Below, in pieces: positions 55,654 to 64,000 of a DNA stretch of 64,000 nt. The stretch is from Protopterus annectens (lineage: Eukaryota > Chordata > Ceratodontiformes > Protopteridae): positions 1,209,676,077 to 1,209,740,076 of the forward strand of contig NC_056727.1 of NCBI RefSeq assembly GCF_019279795.1, in the 5' to 3' direction. Made by a program: the position numbers and the translations under genes. Every line of letters begins with the position of its first letter. Position 1 is the stretch's first letter. The notes under the pieces are model-generated. The model ran no database searches. It had not been told where the DNA came from and saw only the letters and a program-made list of their open reading frames with translations.

Positions 55654-55861
55654 AGTACAGTTTTGTACCTACCATAAATGTAGATGTCCGAACTGGATAG
55701 CATCTGCAGTCATAACAAATGGGTTGTCCTGTCGTCAGGCAGCCCTTCGGTCGGCCGGATTCCAAAGTCTGGGTCCGGGCCGCTGATGTCACACTTCACC
55801 CGACGTCATCTCTGCTGGTCTTGGGTATAAAGGCATCAGCGGCGCCATTTTCCTCAGTGTT
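55654..55861. repeat. A10 left ITR
   Basis: Epsilon-type (GTCCGAACTGGATAGCATCTGCAG), with CGACGTCATC and GGGTATAAAGGC. Partner 61050-61234. Confidence 0.86.
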
Positions 55862-56063
55862 TCTTGCCCCAGATGCCAGTTGCCCTCTTGGAAGGCTAAA
55901 TTTTGGATAAATGCCAATGTTTCCAAAAAAGTAGAAGGCAAACACAAAAATAAGCATGTATGTACATATATACAAACAAATACACCATAAGAGACTCCCC
56001 AGCTAGCTATTAGGAGGGTAAATACCCTAGGAGTACCACAGAGGGAAGGAGGGAGGGTAATCC

Positions 56064-56163
56064 TGACTGCAGATGCTATCCAGTTCGGACATCTACATTT
56101 ATGGTAGGTACAAAACTGTACTATGTCCTTCATGGATGCATCTGCAGTCATAACAAATGGGTA
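56064..56163. repeat. A10 internal complementary region
   Basis: GACTGCAGATGCTATCCAGTTCGGACATC (in two stretches) complements the left end; ATGTCCTTCATGGATGCATC complements the right end. A purine tract (GAGGGAAGGAGGGAGGG) lies at about 56041-56057. Confidence 0.88.
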
Positions 56164-56199
56164 GAATACCATAGCCAAACTAGGGAGGAGGAAGAAAAA

Positions 56200-57200
56200 T
56201 TATGGTGTAGTTAGGATCCCTTGCAGTACAGCAGTGGCAAACCCTGCTCGGGATCTAGAGTATAGAGGTAAATTATAATGCTTGGCAAATGTATGCACGG
56301 AGGTCCAAGTAGCCGCCTCAATAATGTCCTTGGTTGCCACTCCTCGTAAGAAAGCTGTGGTAGTGGCTGTAGCCCTTGTAGAATGAGGTCTTATGTTCTG
56401 TGGAATTGGTTTTCCATGGTAGGAGTAACAGAATCTTATGCAATTTCCTATCCATTTGGAGATTGTCTGTTTGGAAATTGCTTTTCCTTCCCTTCCTGTT
56501 GCATAGGCTACAAAAAGCTGGTCAGTTTTCTGTTACTTTTGGTTCTGTCCAGGTAGTAGCGTAACTGTCTATGTACATCCAAGGTATGCAGCATTCTTTC
56601 CCTCTGTTTTGTGGATTGGGAAAGAAGGTAGGTAGGTGGATTGCCTGGTTTAAAGACACTCTGGATACCACCTTAGGCATAAATGTAGGATTAGTTCTCA
56701 TGGACACCCTATCTTGATGGAAGATTAGGAAGGGTTGCACTGCCATTAAGGCCTGTAGTTCAAACCCTCCTTGCTGAGGTAATTGCCAGTAGGAAAGCAG
56801 TTTTCCATGACAGGTGTTGTAGATCTGCTGTTGCTGCTGGTTCAAACGGAGGGAGTGTCAACTTTTCTAGCACAAGGTTCAAGTCCCATGCTGGTAATGG
56901 TGGTTTCCTAGGAGGTTTTACATTCTTGATCCCTCTGAGGAACTGCCTGAGTAGAGGATGTGAAAAGACAGGTGGATCAAAGCTGTATTCTGCTGAAATA
57001 GCTGATGCATGTATCTTGATGGAGGAATAGGACAGGCCTGTATGTAGAAGCTCTGCCAAGTACTCCAGAATGTTAGCAATATCTATGTTCGACATCTTTT
57101 CCTCTTTCAGTACTCCAAATGACAAACCTTTTCCATTTTCCTGCATAGTTCCTTCTTGTTGAAGGTCTGCGGGCTTCAAGGATAATGTCTTTAACCCTTT
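56200..57200 (-). pseudogene. A10 tyrosine recombinase, frameshifted
   Basis: 'EARRPSTRRNYAGKWKRF' (about 57125-57180), 'GLSYSSIKIHASAISAEY', 'PPRKPPLPAWDLNLVLEKL', 'LLAITSARRV' then a frame break near 56762. 'LRTNP'-type block is 'MRTNPTFMPKV' (56650-56700). Further breaks near 56600 and 56535. The C-terminal HSTR/AATW/Tyr part (56200-56520) has stops removed only by changing frame. Confidence 0.83.
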
Positions 57201-57224
57201 GGGAAAGGTCTGGGTTAGTTGCTG

Positions 57225-59127
57225 CTATGTGATGTTCCAGGCAGTCAGTTGCAAGGGTTTTAGGTTTGGATGCATGATGTTGTAGTTGTTCTGAGTTAAC
57301 ATCAAAGGCATCAGGGGTATTGACCACATTTTCTCCCGAGACATGCTCCTCAGCAATGGGTACCAGTGTTGTCTTGGCCAGTTCGGAGCTATCAGGATTA
57401 TCCTTGGACGTTCCACTTTGATTTTCAGTAGTACCTTGTGCATCAAGGGAAGAGGTGGAAATGCATATGCTGTCAGGCCTTTCCAGCTGAAGGATAGAGA
57501 GTCCACCTTCCATGCAAGTGGGTGGAATGTCCTTGTGCAGAATTTTTTGAGCTGGTGATTGAGTGGGGAAGCGAATAGATCTATTTGTGGCATTCCCCAT
57601 TTCTTTGTGATGGCCTTGAAGATGTCCAGGTGTAGCATCCATTCGTGAGCATCCAAGGTGGTTCTGCTTAACATGTCTGCTAGGGTGTTCTCTTTTCCCG
57701 GTACAAATATTGCCTGTAACTGGATGTTGTAGCTGAGAGCCAGATTCCAAAGGTCCAAAGTCATTCTGCATAGGGGGTATGAATGAGTGCCTCCCTGTTT
57801 GTTGATGTACCACATGACTGTGGTGTTGTCTGTCCTTATCATCAAATGGCCTTCTTTGAGGAATGGTCTGAATTTTTGGGTTGCCAGTTTTACTGCCAGC
57901 ATTTCTTTTTGGTTTATGTGCAGGTGCAGCTGGTCCTGAGTCCACAATCCTTATGCATTTGTCCAGCATGTGCGCCCCCCCATCCTAGGTCTGAGGCGTC
58001 CGTTGTGATGGTTTGGCTTGCTCGAAAGTTGTGGAAGGGTAAGCCTGGGTTTGACTGGCATGCTTGAGCCCACCATAGGAACTCCTGTTTTAGGCATGGG
58101 ATTAGTGGTATTTCTGTTTCTAAGCTGTGCCTGTGTTGAGACCATAAATTCTTTAGGTACCACTGTAGCTTTCTCATATGCAGTCTGGCATGTGGGACCA
58201 AGATTATGCATGATGCCATGAAGCCCAAGGCCTGCAGAACTTTTCTTGCTGTTAGTTTATTCTGCTTTGTTAATGCCAAGAAGTAAAGAGGGAGCTCTTT
58301 TGTTTTTCTGCAGTTAGGAATGCCATTTGTTTTACTGTGTCCAATTCCGCGTCCAAGAATGTTCTTGTTTGGGATGGTATCAGCCTTGACTTTTGTAAAT
58401 TGACTGTGTATCCCAGGGCTTGTAGCAAGTAAATGACCCTTTGTAAATCTGTTGTCAGCTTGCTTTTGTTGTCCGCTTGTAACAGGCAGTCGTCCAGGTA
58501 TGGATAAATTTGGATTTCCTGTACTCTGCAGTGAGCGATTACTGATGCCAGGCATTTTGTGAATACTCTGGGCACAGTAGAAAAGCCAAAGGGCAATGCT
58601 GAGAATTGATAATGCTCTGATCCTGCAAGAAATCTGAGGTATCTTCTGCAATTTGGTCGAATGGGGCGTGCAGGTATGCCTCCTTGAGATCTAGAGTTAC
58701 CAGCCAACACTCCTTGCCCAGCATGGGAAGAAGTTGCTGTAGGGTCAGCATTTTGAATTTTGGGACAATGATGTATGTGTTTAAGATGGACAGGTCGAGA
58801 ATAGGTCTCCAACTTTTCTCTTTTCTTGGCACTAGGAAGAGTCTGGAGTAGAATCCTTTGCCCTGTTCTGTTATTGGTACTCTTTCCACAGCTCTCATCT
58901 TTGTTAATTCCGCTATCTGCTGCAGAGCTTCTATTTTTTGATTTGGAGGCAGGTTTGGCATTCCTCTTTTTACTGGTAAGGTGTGGAAGTGGAACCGGTA
59001 GCCTTGGTCTATGGTTTGCAAAATCCACTTGTCTTTTGTGATATAGTGCCCATTTTTTCGAAAATAAGGCTAACTTTCCACCTAATGGTGCTGCTATTTG
59101 CTCCCTGGTAGGCGGAGTCAGAGCCAA
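57225..59127 (-). pseudogene. A10 pol: RT, RNase H, MT-like domain
   Basis: RT 58270-59127: 'WRPILDLSILNTYIIVPKFK', 'TLDLKEAYLHAPF', 'YLDDCLLQ' (about 58483-58500). RNase H/MT-like ORF 57225-57947 is intact: 'HINQKEMLAV', 'RTDNTTVMWYINKQGG', 'ENTLADMLSR', 'QIDLFASPLN', 'YAFPPLPLMHKVLLK', 'LIAPNWPRQHW'. Breaks near 57955, 58290 and 58680. Confidence 0.86.
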
Positions 59128-59128
59128 G

Positions 59129-60917
59129 TCACTGTGATTGTCCTGTTGCAGTGGCAGTGGTTGTGTCTATGCCTCGGTTATTGCCTTGCCACTGTCGTCC
59201 TCTGTAGGCACCTCCTCTGGATTGATTTCTGCCTCTAGAGCGTCTATTTTTGCCCCTTTGGGATTTTGTGGAGTCAGGAAAGGACCAATTTTTGGCAGGC
59301 CAGTTCCTGCTAAACCTTGGGGGCTGAACCTGTAAGAAATCTTTAACTGTTTGTACAGATTTTGCCTTTTCTTCCATTTTCTTCATTACCTGCTGGGCAG
59401 GTGTACCAAATAGAATGGCCTTATCCATAGGAGCATCTAATAGCTTTGCTTTAACATGATCCGGTAAGACCTGTTCTTTCAACCATGCATGCCTTCTTAT
59501 CACTGTGCCAGTCATGGCTGATCTAAATGAAGCCTCCAGTGCATCATAGCCACATTTTAAGGAATGGTTACTAACCTGTTGGATGTTATTCACCATTTCT
59601 AATACATATTTCTTATCTAAAGATTCATCAGAGGACAGTTTTTAGTTAACTGATCAAGCATAAACTCTTGGTATTGGATCATGTGAAACTGACAGTTTAA
59701 AGCTCTAGCTGAGAGAGTAGCAGAGGTGTAAACTTTTTCCCCATCTCTAAGGACCTGGATTCCCTTTCAGAAGGAATAGGGTTTTAGCTGTGGTCGAGGC
59801 TACTGCCTTAGGCCCCTGGGATATAGTTTGGGGTCTGCAAGTGGGGCCTTGTATAGGTGGTGATGAGTGTCTGGCACCCTGTAAAATCTATCTGGTTTGG
59901 CAGGGGCTGGAGGTAAAGAATCAGGAGCAGTGCAGACATCATTAAATGCATCATCCACAACAGGCAGAACAGGAGGTATAGCTAAGGGCCTATGTTGTGG
60001 TAAGTGCAGAAAAGTCCTAAGCCTTTTCTTGAATCTGAGAAATCTTGTCCCTGCCATTGGAATTGTTCTCTCATGGCATGTAAGGTTTCCCCAAAGGAAA
60101 ATTCCTCTGGTGGAGAGGCAGCTGGAATGGATTCTTCAGCATCGGAATCTTCATAAGTAGAAAAGGAGCCTCTGGCTGGTCTGTAATGTCTGAGTCATCC
60201 GCAGAATCATCAGAGGACACTGGCTCGGGGCTCTGCTCTAGGTCTCTTTTCTGGGGGCTGAGAGGCCCTGTCTGGGTGAGATTGGGATCCCCTAATTAAG
60301 GATATTAAATCTTCTGCCAGAGTAAGCATTTGTGAACTAGAAGTGGGCCTGTGTGAGGGGGTTTAACAGGCACTGATTTAGCAGATTTGGCTGCTTTAGC
60401 CCTGGCAAAGGCCTTAATAGACATGGCTGCAGGAGGCCTAGCAGCACCACGTGCTGGGGTAGAGACATCCAAAGGGATGGTGTCTGATAAATCACTAGGA
60501 ACCACAGTTGTAGGCAAAATTTCTGAGGCCGATTCAGGTAAGGTAGCAGGAGCCTCAGTAGTAGTCATGGATTCGGCTGAAGATTGACCAGTTTTCGGTT
60601 TCGGCGAAACCGAGACACTCGACTTGCTTAACCGTGGTTTCGGCGAAACCGCGGACCGCGAGTGTCGGTCTTTTCTTTGCGTTTTTAACAATTTGGGTAG
60701 TCTGAGGATCCGACGGCATAATGCACGCAAAATCTGAGCCGAAAAACTGTTCAGCAAACTCCGACCGACGTCTAAGCATTCGTCGGTTGAAGGAAGCACA
60801 GGCCGAACAGGCTGCTACGTCGTGGTCTGGGCCTAAGCAAGGCAGACAGTAAGAGTGGAAATCTTTATGAGGTATTTGTTTCCCACAAGTTAAACAGTTA
60901 TTGACTTTTTCTGACAT
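59129..60917 (-). pseudogene. A10 gag, frameshifted
   Basis: Start 'MSEKVNNC' (60917; an in-frame ATG lies four codons upstream at 60929). The Cys/His module is complete (CLTC-x12-CLPC-x4-H-x4-CSAC). The next section is Ser/Thr/Pro-rich with two near-repeats 'SKSSVSVSPKPK'/'RSAVSPKPRL' (60580-60680). 'KPDRFYRVPDTHHHLYKAPL' about 59830-59910. C-terminal ORF 59129-59596. Confidence 0.8.
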
Positions 60918-61049
60918 CGGCTGAGGCAAGAAAGAGTCCCCAATGGGGTACTTAGCTTTTTAGAAGTCTTCGAAGTAGTATTCGGTAGTAGTAATCTCTG
61001 GATCTGACCGACCGGCACTTGCGAACAGCTTCTGCTTGAGCCACGCGGC

Positions 61050-61234
61050 AAGAAAGACTGAGGAAAATGGCGTCGGCTGATGCCTTTATACCTGAAGACC
61101 AGCAGAGATGACGTCGGGTGAAGTGCGACATCAGCCGAAGCCGGACCCAGACTTTGGAATCCGGCCGACCGAAGGGCTGCCTGACGACAGGACAACCCAT
61201 TTGTTATGACTGCAGATGCATCCATGAAGGACAT
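61050..61234. repeat. A10 right ITR
   Basis: Inverted partner of the left ITR; ends CCATGAAGGACAT. Confidence 0.85.
61081..61093 (-). promoter_or_regulatory. A10 TATA-like box
   Basis: Minus strand GGTATAAAGGCATCAG, 165 nt upstream of the gag start. The neighbouring palindrome is GACGTCAT. Confidence 0.5.
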
Positions 61235-61344
61235 CAATGACATTTATTAACAGATACTTATGGGAAAAATCACTCTAGCAATATTCTTAAAATCTGCAAG
61301 TGGTCTATAACAGAGTTTAGGATCATTACTGAAACAAGTTTTCT

Positions 61345-61450
61345 TTATAGGTTCATAGCAAAGTACTACGCTAGCTGCCCTTGCAGTCCATTTTGGGCTA
61401 ACCAATTTACCTTTTTTGCTTGAAATAACAAATCCCATGGTCTTGCCCAT
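61345..61450 (-). mobile_element. CR1-like LINE 3' end
   Basis: Read on the minus strand: GGGCAAGACCATGGG..., TGCAAGGGCAGCTAGCGTAG, TGCTATGAACCTATA. This resembles the 3' end of the plus-strand LINE at 26030-26085 (CTAGGGCAGATAGCCTAG, TATGAACCTATGAA). Probably the tail of the LINE at 62131-62560, separated by the hairpin cluster. Confidence 0.5.
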
Positions 61451-61537
61451 CTCACAGTAGATTATATATTATACAACGACCTCCCATTAATATTCCAAAA
61501 TATGCACTCTGACTGGTCAGCGTGCATGTTGTAAATC

Positions 61538-62130
61538 AGAGTTATAGTAATGGAAAAAGGTCTGGTCGCCCGGACTTTTTCCATTAGTATAACTCTTTTT
61601 TTTTTTTTTTTTTTTTACAGCAACGGAGAACGCAAGATCTCCATTGCTTTTTACAACCTGCCTCGCTATATTAAACGAGTTTAACATAGCGGGACAGCTT
61701 TAAAAAAAAGCAACGGAGCATCTCTGTTGCTTTTTTTAAAGCTGTCTCACTATGTTAAACCCATTTAACAAAGCGAGACACTTTAAAAAGCAACGGAGAT
61801 CTTGCTTTCTCCATTGCTTTTGCCCACAGCTCTGATGTACTGCGTAAGCATACGCATGCGCAGTACATTAGAACTGTCGCAGAATACCAGACAGCTGCGG
61901 AAGGGGAGCAAGGAGGCATTATACAATGTCATTATTTAAGAAAAGTAATTATTTTTTTTCTTAAATAATGTCATTGTATAAGAGCAATAACCCACTTCTG
62001 GGTGTGGGTAATGCTGGACTTACCCACGGTTGTCTTTGTTTGGCCACTCGGGCTTCGCCCTCGTGACCAAACCACACCAACCGTGGGTAAATCCAGCATT
62101 ACCCACACCCAGGAGTGGGTTATTGCTATA
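61538..62130. repeat. Cluster of adjacent palindromes (hairpins)
   Basis: At least five strong inverted repeats lie almost end to end: 61538-61596 (AGAGTTATAGTAATGG... with 20-25 nt arms); 61691-61750 (GACAGCTTTAAA.../...TTTAAAGCTGTC); about 61830-61872 (around GCATACGCATGCGC); 61920-61980 (ATACAATGTCATTATTTAAG arms, nearly perfect); 61983-62127 (arms of about 60 nt, AGCAATAACCCAC...). The motif GCAACGGAG recurs at about 61620, 61711 and 61786, partly in inverted form. A T-run occupies 61598-61615. No coding signal; probably one or more non-autonomous foldback elements sitting in a LINE 3' UTR. Confidence 0.7.
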
Positions 62131-62560
62131 TTACCCTTAATGAGAACAAATGGGATCATACCATACATGATTTGAGGGGACCCATGCATGGGTAAAAGGC
62201 ATTTAGGAGCGGTCTCTTTCCATTAGTGGTACAGAGGCAGTCCTATGGTAAATTTTCTGTTTCCCTTCCATAGATCTAAATTGCGCTTGAATATGGATAG
62301 GGATGAACGTGACTTTATGTGGATGGGGAGTCTGTTCCACAGTAGCAGCAGCATCCTCCGAGATACCTGTCCCTCCAAACTGTTCTGTTGACGGAAGAGG
62401 TTTAGATCCCTAGACAACGCATTTCTGATGTGTAGTAAATTCGTCAGTAATGGGTCAGAAGATGCCCTGTATGCTAGAGACAGGGTCTTAGCAGTCTACA
62501 GGATATAGAGTGCAGTGACATAGTTGTGAAATGACTAAATGAAGACCAGGATTGATCAAT
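62131..62560 (-). mobile_element. CR1-like LINE RT C-terminus
   Basis: Minus-strand reading 'LLTNLLHIRNALSRDLNLF', 'LLLLWNRLPIHIKSRSSLSI' and 'FKRNLDLWKGNRKF' matches the end of the LINE ORF at 25700-25930 ('SRDLNL', 'LWNKIP', 'LFKRNLDEWMG'). Stop near 62223. Upstream RT is not recognisable beyond about 62560. Confidence 0.65.
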
Positions 62561-63555
62561 GGATAACTCACAAACACAAAATTGGAGTCTTATGTTCAAT
62601 AACTTTCCACCAGTGAGACAAACAGAAATGAGTGGCTGCTAATGCAGGTTATATAGAGAGCATACACCGGGCCAAGCCATATCACTGCAATGGCCTTGCA
62701 CTGCCTTATTTAAGGGGGAACAGAATTGTTAATGAAACATGACCAAGCCCAAAACTTAGACTACTAATGGATTGCCATGAAAACAGCACACTACCTTCTC
62801 ATTTGCAGAGTTAGCGGTTATGAGTAGAATACACATCTATATCTTCTCCACAGCTAGTATGATAGCATGCCACATAGCAGCATTCCTTGTGAAGTTAATT
62901 AAACAAAGAACGCATGACTCAAGACTCAAAAAGTTACCCTTGCTACTATCCCACTTCCTGCTAAGTAGTTTTACATGCACACAGCCCATCTAGTTGGTAA
63001 TAATTTCTAGAATGTTCTTTGAAGATAGCCCATGGGCAATGACTCATTTCATATCACCACTTGCTGTATTTATTTAAATGTACAGTTGTGTGGCTGTACA
63101 CTGGGCACATACATACAATTGTGATCTGTGTTGAAAGTTAGCTTTTTTGCAGTTCTGCTTTTGTCCCTTCCCCTGAGAAGGAACAATCCTGACACCAGTA
63201 TGTACAGAAATAGAGGGTGTAAGAGCAAAGCTTCCACATGGGGGGTGCAAAAGACAAAACTTTAAAAAAGTCACCTTTGAAGTAACTGGTGATTCCTACA
63301 AAATGTTACTCAGGAAACATTAAATGTACGAACTAAGTCATATGCTATTTGGCATGAAAGATGTGTCATGTGGAAAGTAACTGATTCATCACACAGTCAC
63401 TGTACTTTAAACCCACTTGTGTTGCATGTTGTATTCAAATTACTGTGATTACTGATCTTTAACAAGTTAACTAAAATTCCAAATGATGTTGAAATTGTTT
63501 GTGTGTTGTTACCAATATCCAAAGTGCAACACATTTCTTAGCAGAAAGTACTAAC
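62561..63555. other. Unique sequence without recognised features
   Basis: No coding signal or repeat recognised on either strand. Could be intronic if the downstream exon candidate is real. Confidence 0.4.
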
Positions 63556-63603
63556 CATGACGGCATGACCATCCTCATGTTCAAAGTTACAGGAATCTTT
63601 GGC
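63556..63603 (-). other. Possible 48-bp host exon
   Basis: On the minus strand a pyrimidine-rich stretch ending TCTTTGTTTCAG (acceptor) is followed by 48 bases and then GTTAGTACT (donor-like). The 48 bases are open in frame 1 (reading AKDSCNFEHEDGHAVM) and of length divisible by three. It differs in base composition from the AT-rich surroundings. I do not recognise the protein. One short segment with splice-like ends can arise by chance. Confidence 0.3.
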
Positions 63604-64000
63604 CTGAAACAAAGATATGAAAAAGAAGAAAGTTAAGTTTTTGAAATTCTACACCACTGTAAAAAAAAAATCATTCAGATAAAGCACAATTGTGAAACAA
63701 ACAGTTTTCTCATGCCCAAGCAACAGACAAGTCAACACAATTTCAGTAAAAATGCATTATAGTATCTGGCTACTCATAGTTAAGTTCTCCAATACAAGGA
63801 TCGCTGTAAGAATTTGTAAAAGGAAGAGATGTTAGTTGGAGGCAGACAACTGGATGCTTATCCTGATGCTTTCAGCTTAGAAATGTAAAAGTGACTGACC
63901 TATATCCCATTATTCTATGTTAATCAGCCAGCAAGATGGGCAAACTAAAGTAATGTACCCATAAATGTTGTATAGAGTGATTACAGGGGTGCTAAAATCG
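63604..64000. other. Unique sequence without recognised features
   Basis: AT-rich; nothing recognised beyond the acceptor-like pyrimidine tract next to the exon candidate. Confidence 0.4.

Larger units (their letters stand above)
55654..61234 (-). mobile_element. DIRS-A10: full-length epsilon-type element
   Basis: 5,581 bp. Left end AGTACAG, right end GGACAT (a variant of GAACAT). The ICR shows the same variant (ATGTCCTTCATGG), so it is type-specific and not a random mutation. ITRs 55654-55861 and 61050-61234, ICR 56064-56163. The most divergent A copy in protein sequence. Confidence 0.92.

Noticed and set aside
1621..61234. Endogenous retrovirus or LTR retrotransposon
   Set aside because: Terminal repeats are inverted, not direct. 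There is no DDE integrase, protease or tRNA primer site; a tyrosine recombinase is present instead.
1621..61234. Local segmental duplication of one DIRS instead of separate insertions
   Set aside because: Copies belong to different terminal types and have different flanks with reconstructable empty sites. Only the A5/A8 junction is tandem-like, and those two are of different types.
61598..61615. Poly-T as a LINE or SINE tail
   Set aside because: It lies between palindromes without an adjoining element body.

Overview
The window looks like repeat-packed, non-genic DNA from a vertebrate with a large, repeat-rich genome. An amphibian (salamander- or caecilian-like) or a lungfish is my inference from three DIRS families lying next to CR1-, L2- and L1/Tx1-like LINEs. 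No complete host gene is visible. The only host-gene candidate is a possible 48-bp exon near the right edge (63556-63603, minus strand), and it is weak.

About 47 kb of the 64 kb is DIRS-type tyrosine-recombinase (YR) retrotransposon, and every recognisable DIRS copy reads on the minus strand. A full family-A copy is about 5.5 kb. Read right to left (element 5' to 3') it holds: a right inverted terminal repeat (ITR) with TATA box; gag (N-terminal Cys/His zinc-type module, RG-rich tail); pol (reverse transcriptase with YLDD, RNase H, methyltransferase-like domain); a YR gene overlapping pol in another frame; an internal complementary region (ICR) that copies both outer ends; and a left ITR about 30 nt longer than the right one. 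This is the classic DIRS1 plan. There is no integrase, protease or tRNA primer site.

Layout: 133-519 foldback/MITE with 8-bp target duplication; 520-1620 and 7083-8230 a CR1-like LINE (+) split by DIRS A1 (1621-7082); 8925-10966 an L2-like LINE (-); 10967-11914 an L1/Tx1-like fragment (-); 11915-24921 a fossil of a third DIRS family (C) split by A2 (12652-18255) and by a second-family element B1 (18428-24858); 24922-25220 a DIRS 5'-end fragment (A3); 25221-26085 a CR1-like LINE (+); 26086-27031 a YR fragment (A4); 27032-42948 element A5, carrying nested A6 (29720-35251) and A7 (35837-41373); 42949-48522 A8, joined head-to-tail to A5; 48523-48896 two orphan right ends; 49854-55311 A9; 55654-61234 A10; 61345-62560 a CR1-like LINE 3' part (-) broken by a hairpin cluster; then mostly featureless sequence.

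A-family copies fall into five terminal types (alpha: A1, A9; beta: A2, A7; gamma: A5, A6; delta: A8; epsilon: A10). All protein genes are broken by frameshifts, stops or deletions, so these are fossils, although A7, A8, A9 and B1 keep long intact domains. The main points of interest are the clean duplication-free insertion sites (mostly AA^C), the mirrored ITR/ICR structure, a reading frame open opposite the whole RT-RH segment and continuous with YR, a shared pol-YR fusion in the alpha type, and a head-to-tail junction.
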